Part shown: piece after piece, positions 1-6,756 of the stretch
Position numbering within the stretch: position 1 is the stretch's first letter
How the letters are laid out: each line of letters starts with the position of its first letter
Assembly (NCBI GenBank): GCA_023262065.1
Contig: JALRDW010000041.1
Span: forward strand, 1-12,888
Source of the DNA: Acidimicrobiia bacterium
Lineage (GTDB): Bacteria > Actinomycetota > Acidimicrobiia > IMCC26256
Length of the DNA stretch: 12,888 nucleotides
Direction: 5' to 3'
Translations under genes and position numbers: made by a program
Notes under the pieces: model-generated
The model's input: only the letters and a program-made list of their open reading frames with translations
Database searches by the model: none
Told to the model about the DNA's origin: nothing

Positions 1-477
1 TCCACCTCGGCCGACGCGCCTGCGGCGGTCGGCTCGACGCTGACGTTCAACAACGCCATGGCGTCCATGACCGACTTCCTGTTCTCCGGGGTGCTGCACC
101 GCTTCCCGACGCTCAAGCTGGCCTACTCCGAGGGCCAGATCGGTTGGATCCCCTACATCCTCGAGCGCGCCGACAAGGTGTGGGAGGAGAACCGCGGCTG
201 GGGTGGCGTGGCCGACAAGGTCCTGCGCCCGCCGTCGGAGTACTACCGCGAGCACATCTACGGCTGCTTCTTCGACGACGCGCACGGGATCAAGAACCTC
301 GACGCCGTCGGCGTCGACAACGTGACCTTCGAGACCGACTACCCGCACTCGGACTCGACGTGGCCGCACTCGCTCAAGGTCGCGATGGACATCCTCGCCG
401 GACTCGACGACGAGACCATCTACAAGATCGTGCGTGGGAACGCGATCCGGATGCTCGACCTGCCGTTCGACGAGTAG
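1..477 (+). CDS. Amidohydrolase family protein (amidohydrolase 2 / ACMSD-like), C-terminal part, 5' end outside window
   Basis: The frame is open from base 1 to TAG at 475-477 and encodes the last 158 residues of a TIM-barrel amidohydrolase; the start lies upstream of the window. The family (PF04909) includes metal-dependent decarboxylases and hydrolases such as aminocarboxymuconate-semialdehyde decarboxylase. Visible family features are the FPTLKLAYSEGQIGWIPYIL strand-turn segment and FETDYPHSDSTWP, whose Asp is the conserved metal or catalytic Asp of the last barrel strand, followed by the usual C-terminal helix ending in GNAIRMLDL. In many relatives the first segment carries a His (SHGG-like); here it is Ser-Glu-Gly, a variant I recall from actinobacterial members. 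The N-terminal HxH metal site is not in the window. It is convergent with the next gene. A decarboxylase role in aromatic breakdown would fit the locus but is inference. Confidence 0.85.
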   Translation, partial: STSADAPAAVGSTLTFNNAMASMTDFLFSGVLHRFPTLKLAYSEGQIGWIPYILERADKVWEENRGWGGVADKVLRPPSEYYREHIYGCFFDDAHGIKNLDAVGVDNVTFETDYPHSDSTWPHSLKVAMDILAGLDDETIYKIVRGNAIRMLDLPFDE

Positions 478-481
478 CCCC

Positions 482-506
482 CCCGCCGGCCCGGCGCGCT
501 GGCGGG
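482..506. terminator. Hairpin between convergent genes, probable terminator
   Basis: A 9-bp stem (482-490 with 498-506, one G-T pair) closes a 7-base loop in the 58-base gap between the amidohydrolase stop and the stop of the convergent oxidoreductase. There is no T tract on either side, as is common in high-GC actinobacteria. Placement supports a shared terminator; the GC-rich composition makes chance hairpins likely. Confidence 0.45.
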
Positions 507-535
507 CCCGGTCGTCCCCGTCACCAGGTTCGGGC

Positions 536-1417
536 TCAGCCGACGAGCGCGGGCGCGAGGCGGCGCCACGCGTCCAACGGGAGCCCGGTGAACTCGGGCG
601 TGAGGACCTGCACGCACACGTGGTCGGCCCCCGCGTCGCGGTGCGCCTGCACCCGGGCTGCGATCGTGGCCTCGTCGCCCCACACCGTGATCGCATCGAC
701 GAGCCGGTCGGAACCGCCGTCGGCGATGTCCTCCTCGGTCCAGCCGAGGCGCACGAGGTTGTTCGTGTAGTTGGGCAGTCCGAGGTACATCGCCATCGCG
801 GCGCGGGCGGTGGCCCGGGCCGACCCGGGATCGGTGTCGAGGACCGCCATCTGCTCGACGTGGAGCCCGGCGTCCGGACCCATCGTCGCCCGGGCGATCG
901 CCGTGTGCTCCACGGGGACGAAGTACGGGTGGGCACCCTCCGCCCGCGTGGCGGCGAGTTCGAGCATCCTCGGTCCGAGGGCGGCGAGCACCCGGTGCGT
1001 CGGCGTCGTCGGCGGCGTGGCCAGGTAGAAGCCGAGGTCCATGCCGTCGAGGTACGCGCGCATGGTCGCCAGCGGTGGGCCGTAGGTCTGGCCGCGCAGC
1101 CCTTCGACCGCCGCCTGGTGACTCACACCGATCCCGAGCAGGAACCGCTCGGGGAACGCTTCGGTCACCGAGTTCTGCGCGCAGGCCATCGACAGGGGAT
1201 CGCGGGAGTAGATGTTCGCGATGCCGGTGGCCAGCACGATGCGCTCGGTGGCCTCGAGGAGCAGGGCGGCCGACACGAACGGGTCGCGGCCGGCCATCTC
1301 CGGGATCCAGATCGCGCCGTACCCGAGTTCCTCGATCTCGGCCGCCACCTCGCGGGCCCGGCCCATCGGCAGGTGGTCGAGTGCGTGGGTCCAGAGTCCG
1401 ATCGGTGTGAGGTCCAT
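536..1417 (-). CDS. LLM class F420-dependent oxidoreductase (TIGR03620-like)
   Basis: 293 residues with the luciferase-like monooxygenase TIM barrel. The N-terminus IGLWTHALDHLP, the strand LGYGAIWIPE (31-40), the segment TGIANIYSRDPLSMACAQ (64-81), the strand RFLLGIGVSH (91-100) and the cofactor-binding turn LAALGPRMLELAATRAEGAH (144-163) match the actinobacterial group annotated as probable F420-dependent oxidoreductase (TIGR03620). Members are presumed to use reduced F420 or FMN as a hydride carrier in the cytoplasm; substrates are mostly unknown. The ATG at 1417 is the first start compatible with the family N-terminus. A TACGAT box lies 8 bases upstream and no clear Shine-Dalgarno is visible, so the mRNA may be leaderless or nearly so. 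The gene is transcribed alone, divergent from the aldehyde dehydrogenase operon, which contains two more members of the superfamily. Confidence 0.88.
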   Translation of the reverse strand: MDLTPIGLWTHALDHLPMGRAREVAAEIEELGYGAIWIPEMAGRDPFVSAALLLEATERIVLATGIANIYSRDPLSMACAQNSVTEAFPERFLLGIGVSHQAAVEGLRGQTYGPPLATMRAYLDGMDLGFYLATPPTTPTHRVLAALGPRMLELAATRAEGAHPYFVPVEHTAIARATMGPDAGLHVEQMAVLDTDPGSARATARAAMAMYLGLPNYTNNLVRLGWTEEDIADGGSDRLVDAITVWGDEATIAARVQAHRDAGADHVCVQVLTPEFTGLPLDAWRRLAPALVG

Positions 1418-1425
1418 GGTGCCCG

Positions 1426-1431
1426 ATCGTA
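1426..1431 (-). promoter_or_regulatory. Putative -10 box TACGAT of the minus-strand oxidoreductase
   Basis: On the minus strand TACGAT occupies 1431-1426, with 8 bases to the ATG at 1417. This TANNNT-plus-short-gap layout is typical of leaderless actinobacterial transcripts. No recognisable -35 is seen 16-18 bases upstream. Confidence 0.4.
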
Positions 1432-1469
1432 CGGAAGCGCCGGACCCGGCAGGGGATAGGCCCGCGTCC

Positions 1470-1475
1470 TACGAT
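1470..1475 (+). promoter_or_regulatory. Putative -10 box TACGAT for the aldehyde dehydrogenase operon
   Basis: TACGAT on the plus strand lies within CCTACGATGCC, an 11-mer that recurs just before the SnoaL-like gene at 12446-12456. If used, transcription would begin near 1482 and the leader of about 65 bases would contain the hairpin at 1491-1511. No good -35 is visible. Confidence 0.3.
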
Positions 1476-1490
1476 GCCGTCCCTGCGCCG

Positions 1491-1511
1491 GCCGGGGCCT
1501 CAGGCCCCGGC
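1491..1511 (+). promoter_or_regulatory. Strong GC hairpin in the leader of the aldehyde dehydrogenase operon
   Basis: The two arms 1491-1500 and 1502-1511 are perfect inverted repeats around one central base; realistically this gives an 8-bp all-GC stem (1491-1498 with 1504-1511) with loop CTCAG. It sits 36 bases upstream of the GTG start at 1548. It could be an attenuator, a leader-stabilising element or a protein-binding palindrome. There is no T run after it and no neighbouring leader peptide that I can support. Confidence 0.4.
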
Positions 1512-1547
1512 GGCACCGATTCCGTTCATGAAGGGACCCGACCGGCC

Positions 1548-3026
1548 GTGACCACGACCCTCTCCGGCGACTCCGAGTACCGCCTGCTCATCGGCGGCGA
1601 GTTCCAGGCCGGTGGCGACGGCACCTACGACATCGTCAACCCGGCGACGGAGGAGGTCGTCGGTGCGGCGCCCGAGGGGTCGGTCGAGCAGGCGCAGGCC
1701 GCGGCGGCGGCCGCTCGGGGCGCGTTCGACTCCTGGTCGCGGACCACTCCGAAGGAGCGCGCCGCGCTGCTCCAGGCCGCGGCCGACCGGCTCCGGGAGC
1801 GGCAGGCCGAGTTCGTCCCGCTGGTGATCGCGGAGACCGGGTGCACCGCGACGGTCGGTCGCACCATGCAGGTGCCGCAGGCGGCGACCCGGTTCGAGCG
1901 GTACGCGGCCGGCGCGCTCGAGCCGAGCGTCATCCCGCTCCCGCCCCAGGAGATGCCGGCCACCGCGCTGGCACCCGGGGGCCTGATCGGGGCGCTGGCC
2001 CGCCGTCAGCCCGTCGGGGTCGTGGCCTGCATCACCTCGTACAACTTCCCGATCGTCAACATGGTCGGCAAGATCGCACCCGCTCTCGCGATGGGGAACA
2101 CCGTGGTGGTCCGGCCGGCGGGGCAGGATCCGCTCGCGGTCGTGGAGCTCGTCAACCTCATGCACGACGTCGGGTTCCCGGAGGGTGTCGTGAACGTCGT
2201 GACCGGTTCGACGCCCGCGACCGGCGAGGCCCTCGTCGAGTCGCCCGACGTCGACATGGTGTCGTTCACCGGGAGCACGGGCGTCGGCATGCGGATCGGT
2301 GAGGTCGCCGGGCGGACCATGAAGCGCCAACTGCTCGAACTCGGTGGCAAGGGTGCCGCCCTCGTGCTCGACGACGCCGACCCGCGGACGGCCATCGGCA
2401 TGATCTCCTCGGTGTGGTCCTTCCACTCCGGGCAGATCTGCACCGCCCCGACCCGGGCGATCGTCCATCGGTCGATCTACGACCAGGTGGTCGAGGGCCT
2501 CGGCGCGGCCGCCGGTCGCCTCACGATCGGCGACCCGCTCGAGCGCACGACCGTGGTCGGCCCGGTCATCACCGAGGCTCACCGCGCCCGCATCGAGGGT
2601 TACATCGCCGCCGGGCGCGAGGAGGGCGGTTCGATCGTGGTCGGGGGCGGCCGACCCGAGCACATGGAGCGGGGCTGGTACGTCGAGCCCACGCTCATCG
2701 CCGACTGCCGACCCGGCATGCGGGTGGTGCAGGAGGAGATCTTCGGCCCGGTCATCGTCGTGGTCCCGTTCGACGACGAGGACGAGGGCATCGCGATCGC
2801 CAACGGCACCGACTTCGGGCTCTACGACTACGTGTTCTCGAAGGACACCGGCCGGGCCATGCGCGTCAGCCGGCGGATGCGGGCCGGCAACGTCGGCCTC
2901 AACACGGTGCAGCGCAACCATGAGACGCCGTTCGGCGGCACGAAGTACTCGGGCGTCGGCCGGGACGGTGGCTCGTTCGGGTTGCACGCGTACACGGAGC
3001 TCCAGTCCGTGGTCTGGCCCGGGTGA
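1548..3026 (+). CDS. NAD(P)-dependent aldehyde dehydrogenase
   Basis: 492 residues, normal length for the ALDH superfamily, which oxidises aldehydes to carboxylates with NAD(P)+. Visible active-site elements are Asn166 in ITSYNFP (oxyanion hole), the FTGSTGVG cofactor segment (about 239-246), Glu264 in LELGGKGA (general base), the nucleophile Cys298 in SGQICTAPTR, and EEIFGPV (about 396-402). The chosen start is GTG at 1548, just ahead of the family N-terminus, with AAGGGA at 1531-1536 as a somewhat distant ribosome binding site. The frame stays open upstream to 1212, but that stretch is antisense to the divergent oxidoreductase and looks non-coding. It is the first gene of a plus-strand operon and overlaps the next gene by GTGA. 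A semialdehyde from ring cleavage in the neighbouring meta-cleavage operon is a plausible substrate; that is inference. Confidence 0.92.
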   Translation: MTTTLSGDSEYRLLIGGEFQAGGDGTYDIVNPATEEVVGAAPEGSVEQAQAAAAAARGAFDSWSRTTPKERAALLQAAADRLRERQAEFVPLVIAETGCTATVGRTMQVPQAATRFERYAAGALEPSVIPLPPQEMPATALAPGGLIGALARRQPVGVVACITSYNFPIVNMVGKIAPALAMGNTVVVRPAGQDPLAVVELVNLMHDVGFPEGVVNVVTGSTPATGEALVESPDVDMVSFTGSTGVGMRIGEVAGRTMKRQLLELGGKGAALVLDDADPRTAIGMISSVWSFHSGQICTAPTRAIVHRSIYDQVVEGLGAAAGRLTIGDPLERTTVVGPVITEAHRARIEGYIAAGREEGGSIVVGGGRPEHMERGWYVEPTLIADCRPGMRVVQEEIFGPVIVVVPFDDEDEGIAIANGTDFGLYDYVFSKDTGRAMRVSRRMRAGNVGLNTVQRNHETPFGGTKYSGVGRDGGSFGLHAYTELQSVVWPG

Positions 3027-3976
3027 CGCCGGTGGGGCACGAGACCGTCTCGATCATCCCCGAGGGGCAGCTGGCCTACGGGATGCAGCTGCCGACCGTG
3101 GCGCTCAGCACGATGGTCGCGGCGCCGTGGGAGCACGAGGCGGGGACCCCCGAACTGCTCGCCGCCGCCCAGGCCGCCGACCGGGCCGGGTTCTTCTACG
3201 TCGCGGTGTGCGACCACATCGTCATCCCCCGGGACAAGGCCGAGACGATGTCGACGACCTGGTTCCATCCGGTGGCGACGCTCGCGTGGGTCGCCGGTCA
3301 GACCGAGCGGGTCAACCTGCTCACCAACGTGTACGTGCCGGCGTACCGCCACCCGCTCGAATCCGCGAAGATGTTCTCGACCCTCGACACCCTCTCGGGC
3401 GGACGCGTGATCCTCGGCGTCGGCGCAGGGCACGTCGAGGGCGAGTTCGAGGCCCTCGGCCTGGACTTCGCCCGCCGGGGCGAGGAGACGAACGCGGCCA
3501 TCGACGGGATCGTCGAGGCCTGGCTCCACGAGTACGTCGGTGAGGTCGGTGCCCGGCCCCGCCCGATGCGCCAACCCCGTCCGCCGGTGTGGGTCGGCGG
3601 CTCGAGCGCACCGGCGCTGCGTCGGGTCGCCGAGCGTGGGGACGGCTGGATCCCTCAGGGGACCCCGAGGCGCAGGATGCCGGAGTCGATCGCGTCCATC
3701 CTCGAACACCGCGACCGGGTACGTCCCGGTGCACACCTCGAGCTCGGGGTCATCACCGAGGCGATCCACGTCGGGACCCCCCGCGAGGAGCAGCCGCGCT
3801 GGGTCCTCCACGGCGAGCCCGAGCTCATCGCCGAGTCGCTCAACGAGTACGGCGACATGGGGGTGTCGCACCTCCAGATCCGTTTCGTGGCCGCGGACTG
3901 CGCCGAGCTCGTCGACCAGATGGAGCGCTTCGGCGCCGAGGTCGGTCCGCTCCTGCGTCGGCCGGTGACGCGATGA
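3023..3976 (+). CDS. LLM class F420-dependent oxidoreductase (TIGR03619/Rv2161c-like)
   Basis: 317 residues of the luciferase-like TIM-barrel family. Typical signatures are LAYGMQLPTVA near the N-terminus (18-28), FFYVAVCDHIVIP (57-69), the SGGRVILGVGAGHVEGEFEA signature (125-144) and the phosphate-binding PPVWVGGSSAPALRRVAERG (187-206). This resembles the group annotated as Rv2161c-type probable F420-dependent oxidoreductases. The GTG start at 3023 overlaps the upstream stop (GTGA), implying translational coupling; it leaves about 17 residues before the first barrel strand, so a slightly later start cannot be excluded. Reduced F420 or FMN is the expected cofactor and the substrate is unknown. 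It lies between an aldehyde dehydrogenase and another family member, suggesting consecutive redox steps on one compound. Confidence 0.88.
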   Translation: MTPVGHETVSIIPEGQLAYGMQLPTVALSTMVAAPWEHEAGTPELLAAAQAADRAGFFYVAVCDHIVIPRDKAETMSTTWFHPVATLAWVAGQTERVNLLTNVYVPAYRHPLESAKMFSTLDTLSGGRVILGVGAGHVEGEFEALGLDFARRGEETNAAIDGIVEAWLHEYVGEVGARPRPMRQPRPPVWVGGSSAPALRRVAERGDGWIPQGTPRRRMPESIASILEHRDRVRPGAHLELGVITEAIHVGTPREEQPRWVLHGEPELIAESLNEYGDMGVSHLQIRFVAADCAELVDQMERFGAEVGPLLRRPVTR

Positions 3977-4968
3977 CCTACCTCACGATGCGTCACGACT
4001 TCCGGGCGCCGGCCTTCGGGCCGACCTCACAGGCCGAGGTGTACGCCGAGGCCATGGCGATGTACCGCTGGGCCGATGAGGTCGGCTTCGACTTCGCCGT
4101 GATCTCCGAGCACCACGGGCTCGACGACGGGTGGATCCCCGCGCCGCTCGTGGCCGCTGGCGCGGTCGCCGGCGCCACGACCCGCATCCCGATCATGTTG
4201 AGCGCGGTCATCGTGCCGCTCCACGATCCCGTCCGGCTCGCCGAGCAGCTCGCCGTGCTGGACCACCTCAGCGAGGGTCGGGTCTGGACGGTCGCGGGTG
4301 CCGGGTACCGGGCCGTCGAGTTCGAGATGGCCGGGGTCCCGATGAAGCGGCGCGGTGCACTGCTCGAGGAGCATCTGCAGGTGATGCTGCGGGCCTGGTC
4401 CGGCGAGGCCTTCGAGTACGAGGGTCGCACCGTGCGTGTGACGCCGCGTCCGTACCGCGACCCGCACCCGATGGTCCTCGTCGGCGGTGGGGTCGAGGTG
4501 GCGGCCCGACGGGCGGCCCGCCTCCACCTCCCGATGATGCCGATGAACACCGATCCCCGTCTGCGGGAGTGGTACGAGGACGAGGCCGCGAAGGTCGGGT
4601 ACACGGGCGGCTTCGTCATGGCGCCGGTCGGGCCGACGATCGTGCACGTGACCCACGATCCGGAGCGCACCTGGGCCGAGATCGGCGAGTACCTGCTCTA
4701 CGAGGCCCAGACCTACGCGTCGTTCCAGACCCCGGGGCAGTGGTCGACGCCGAAGGTCGATGCGGAGACGGTCGACGACCTGCGGGCGAGTCCCCAGATC
4801 GTGGTCGGTACCCCGGACGAGGTGCTCGCGGCAGCCCGCGGGATCCCGCCGTTCGGTGCGATGACGTTCAACCCGATGGCCGGCGGCCTCCCGCCCCGCC
4901 TCGCGTGGGAGAGCCTCGAACTCTTCGCCGCCGAGGTGCTGCCGCGGCTGCGCCCCGACCGGGCCTGA
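3973..4968 (+). CDS. LLM class flavin-dependent oxidoreductase (bacterial luciferase-like)
   Basis: 331 residues. The second barrel region shows FAVISEHHGLDDG (41-53), the SEHH motif of bacterial-luciferase-like monooxygenases, followed by SEGRVWTVAGAGYRAVEFEM (100-119) and the phosphate-binding turn MVLVGGGVEVAARRAARL (167-184). It is clearly a different branch from the two other luciferase-like proteins nearby, which lack the EHH motif. Members bind FMN or F420 and catalyse monooxygenation or reduction. The ATG at 3973 overlaps the preceding stop as ATGA; the frame is open much further upstream but that part lies inside the preceding gene. Its partner in the operon may be the preceding oxidoreductase, either as successive enzymes or as unlike subunits in the manner of LuxA/LuxB; the sequence does not decide which. 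Confidence 0.87.
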   Translation: MTYLTMRHDFRAPAFGPTSQAEVYAEAMAMYRWADEVGFDFAVISEHHGLDDGWIPAPLVAAGAVAGATTRIPIMLSAVIVPLHDPVRLAEQLAVLDHLSEGRVWTVAGAGYRAVEFEMAGVPMKRRGALLEEHLQVMLRAWSGEAFEYEGRTVRVTPRPYRDPHPMVLVGGGVEVAARRAARLHLPMMPMNTDPRLREWYEDEAAKVGYTGGFVMAPVGPTIVHVTHDPERTWAEIGEYLLYEAQTYASFQTPGQWSTPKVDAETVDDLRASPQIVVGTPDEVLAAARGIPPFGAMTFNPMAGGLPPRLAWESLELFAAEVLPRLRPDRA

Positions 4969-4991
4969 CCCGCGCGTCGGCCGCCTGCCCC

Positions 4992-5231
4992 GTGCACCCC
5001 GAGCCCGGATCGCTCCCCGAACACCTGCGGTCGCCCGCGGCGGCCCGATTGCCCGAGGCGGCACCCGGGTACCGGGCCATCTGCGCCGCGCACGAGGCTG
5101 CGATGGCGCGGGGCGACACCGGCTACCGCGATCCGTTCACCGGGTTGTTCGTCATGACGGCCGCCTACCTCTGGGCCCGCGGGGACTGCTGTGAGTCGGG
5201 ATGCCGCCACTGTCCGTGGCTGGATCGCTGA
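4992..5231 (+). CDS. Small four-cysteine protein, DUF5522-like
   Basis: 79 residues starting at GTG 4992, 23 bases after the luciferase-like gene. The C-terminal half, YRDPFTGLFVMTAAYLWARG (45-64) followed by CCESGCRHCPW (66-76), matches my memory of DUF5522, a short domain whose CCxxGCRHCP motif suggests a metal- or cluster-binding site made by Cys66, Cys67, Cys71 and Cys74. Function is unknown. The frame is open further upstream inside the previous gene, so the exact start is uncertain; GTG 4992 is the first in-frame start after the upstream stop. It is probably the last gene of the aldehyde dehydrogenase operon. It is not certain that it shares the metabolic job of its neighbours, as such small domains can be carried along passively. 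Confidence 0.72.
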   Translation: MHPEPGSLPEHLRSPAAARLPEAAPGYRAICAAHEAAMARGDTGYRDPFTGLFVMTAAYLWARGDCCESGCRHCPWLDR

Positions 5232-5269
5232 TCCGGAGCGAGCTGCGGCGGGTCGACGGAGGCTCCTCG

Positions 5270-5298
5270 TTGAGGTTCCCGGGTCGCTCGCGTAAGGT
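5270..5298 (+). promoter_or_regulatory. Sigma-70-like promoter of the secreted protein gene
   Basis: TTGAGG (5270-5275) and TAAGGT (5293-5298) are separated by exactly 17 bases, in the 112-base gap before the secreted protein. Transcription would start near 5305, giving a leader of about 40 bases that contains the GGGGGGA ribosome binding site at 5334-5340, 3 bases before the ATG. This is the best two-box promoter in the window. Confidence 0.65.
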
Positions 5299-5343
5299 GG
5301 GAGCACCGACCACGTTCCGTGGCGGTCGACTCCGGGGGGAACC

Positions 5344-5955
5344 ATGAACCGACGCCGTGTGCGTACCGTCTCCATCATCTCGGCGGGCCTGCTCGCCGGC
5401 TCGTTGCTCGGCGGTGTCGCCGGCGCCGAGGATCCGCCCCCGGCGGCCAGCGGCACCGTCGCCTGCCGCATGGTGGGGCGCATGACGTTCACGACCCCGA
5501 TGGCGACGGGCGGCACGACGGCGACCACCGCCAACTTCAAGGGCCTCGCCGTGGGGTGCACGGGCACCGAGGGCGGCGCCGCGGTGAAGCGGGGCGTCAT
5601 CACCGCCTCGGTCGACCTGCCCACCAACGACTGTGCCGCCCTCGTCACCCCGGGCGCGATCACGCTCGCCGGATCGGTGCGGTGGCGGACCACGGCGGCC
5701 GCGGGTCCGATCGCCGACACGACCGTGTCGCTGGGTGCGTTCACCGCTGACCCGACCTCGCTGCTCAAGCCGCTCTACACCGGCTCGGGCGACGCCTCGG
5801 CCGGCTCGTTCTCGGGCCAGTCGATCGCGGCGACGCTCTCGGTCTCGCAGACCACGGCGGTGCTCACGAAGCAGTGCGCCGCGGCCCGCCTGCGCGGGTT
5901 CACGGTGCGGGCGTCGCAGTCGACCGTGATGATCGGGACGCCGGCCCCGGTCTGA
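5344..5955 (+). CDS. Secreted protein of unknown family with four cysteines
   Basis: 203 residues. The N-terminus has a basic start (NRRRVR), a hydrophobic core IISAGLLAGSLLGGV and an AGA site after residue 28, a classical Sec signal peptide; there is no lipobox Cys. The mature part is rich in Ala, Thr, Gly and Ser with alternating hydrophobic stretches, consistent with a beta-sheet domain. Cys41, Cys72, Cys97 and Cys178 could form two disulphides. Spacing of hydrophobic strands suggests one compact extracellular domain and no membrane anchor at the C-terminus. I do not recognise the family. The start is well fixed by the GGGGGGA ribosome binding site. It has its own promoter and terminator, so it looks like an independent single-gene unit between two catabolic operons, with no evidence that it joins them functionally. 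Confidence 0.85.
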   Translation: MNRRRVRTVSIISAGLLAGSLLGGVAGAEDPPPAASGTVACRMVGRMTFTTPMATGGTTATTANFKGLAVGCTGTEGGAAVKRGVITASVDLPTNDCAALVTPGAITLAGSVRWRTTAAAGPIADTTVSLGAFTADPTSLLKPLYTGSGDASAGSFSGQSIAATLSVSQTTAVLTKQCAAARLRGFTVRASQSTVMIGTPAPV

Positions 5956-5973
5956 TCCACCTCCTCCGCACGT

Positions 5974-6008
5974 CGACGGGGCCCGGGCCGATCGCCCGGG
6001 CCCCGTCG
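5974..6008. terminator. Perfect 15-bp hairpin terminator between convergent operons
   Basis: Arms 5974-5988 and 5994-6008 are perfectly complementary with a 5-base loop (CGATC). It lies 18 bases after the secreted protein stop and 35 bases beyond the end of the convergent DUF202 gene, so it can serve both directions. No T tract follows, as is usual for very GC-rich actinobacteria. Confidence 0.85.
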
Positions 6009-6043
6009 CGTCCGGGTCCGCCGTCCACGTCGGCCCCGGCGGT

Positions 6044-6364
6044 TCAGACCGAGATGATGAGCGCCGCGAGCGCGATGACGAGAGTCCCGGCGGTGACCGC
6101 GGTGAGCAGGCGGTCCTCGACCCGGTGGCGGCCGGTGTGGGTCGTCGCCGAGAGCCGGTGGGCGGCCTGGAGCCCGAACCACCAGATCGCGGTGCCGAGG
6201 ACGACGCAGGCCACCGACGCGATCGCCGGGGCGCCCCCGTACTCGAGCGCGTGGCGCCCGATCCCGCCGAGGATGATGATCATGGCGAGGCCGGTCCGGT
6301 GCCACGCGAGGTCGGTGCGTTCGCCGGCGAGACCCCGCTCCGGATCGTGGTCCCAGCGGGACAC
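6044..6364 (-). CDS. DUF202 family small membrane protein (second of a pair)
   Basis: 106 residues from GTG at 6364. The N-terminus has the DUF202 signature GLAGERTDLAWHRTGLA (11-27), the counterpart of the ERTFLAWxRT motif, followed by three hydrophobic segments at about 24-36, 46-67 and 86-105, so it is an inner-membrane protein. DUF202 proteins have no established biochemical role; Escherichia coli has a similar adjacent pair, yidG and yidH. The start is chosen because it follows the upstream stop by 2 bases and precedes the conserved motif; the frame continues open far upstream but that would overlap two real genes. It is the last gene of the minus-strand operon, ending just before the perfect terminator hairpin. 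Confidence 0.82.
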   Translation of the reverse strand: MSRWDHDPERGLAGERTDLAWHRTGLAMIIILGGIGRHALEYGGAPAIASVACVVLGTAIWWFGLQAAHRLSATTHTGRHRVEDRLLTAVTAGTLVIALAALIISV

Positions 6365-6366
6365 GG

Positions 6367-6744
6367 TCAGGCTCCGTGCTGGAACGCGGCGAGGACCGCA
6401 GCGATGAGCGCGACGATGACCACACCGACCGTGAGGATGCGGGGCAGGTTCGAGCGGGGGAGCGGGCGTTCGTGCCGCATGGCCTCCTCGTTGTCCCGCC
6501 ACTCGCCGAGCGACCGCCACGAGATGAATGCACCGAGGAGGATCATCGGGATGCCGAGGATCCGGCGCCCGAAGTCCACGCTGAACTTGGGCAGGATGCC
6601 GACCACGACGACGCCCGTCGCAATGATCGCGAGCGCCGTGCGGTTCCAGGCCAGGAACGTCCGCTCGTTCGCGTAGGTGAACCGGACGTCCGGTTCGACC
6701 TCGTCCTCGGGACCGGTCGCGGAACCGGGTGCCTGCTCCTCCAT
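6367..6744 (-). CDS. DUF202 (YidH-like) small membrane protein (first of a pair)
   Basis: 125 residues from ATG at 6744. After a charged, acidic N-terminal tail of about 20 residues comes the DUF202 signature RFTYANERTFLAWNRTALAI (21-40), then three predicted membrane segments at about 36-52, 61-77 and 102-120. The layout resembles E. coli YidH. Function is unknown. It starts 12 bases after the stop of the aromatic hydroxylase gene with no clear Shine-Dalgarno, and is followed after 2 bases by a second DUF202 gene, so the pair is likely expressed together and probably as the tail of the catabolic operon. A role in membrane passage or membrane association of the pathway is conceivable but unsupported. 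Confidence 0.87.
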   Translation of the reverse strand: MEEQAPGSATGPEDEVEPDVRFTYANERTFLAWNRTALAIIATGVVVVGILPKFSVDFGRRILGIPMILLGAFISWRSLGEWRDNEEAMRHERPLPRSNLPRILTVGVVIVALIAAVLAAFQHGA

Positions 6745-6756
6745 CGGTCGGCGAAC

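Noticed and set aside
1212..1547. N-terminal extension of the aldehyde dehydrogenase by 112 residues
   Set aside because: The extension is antisense to the divergent oxidoreductase and Ser/Arg/Pro-rich; the ALDH family N-terminus begins just after GTG 1548.
1500..2987. Long minus-strand open frame opposite the aldehyde dehydrogenase
   Set aside because: The translation is His, Asp, Arg and Gly-rich without domain signatures, whereas the plus strand has a complete ALDH active site.
5222..5234. Short inverted repeat GGATC-GCT-GATCC at the DUF5522 stop as an operon terminator
   Set aside because: A 5-bp stem with a 3-base loop overlapping the stop codon is too weak to distinguish from chance.
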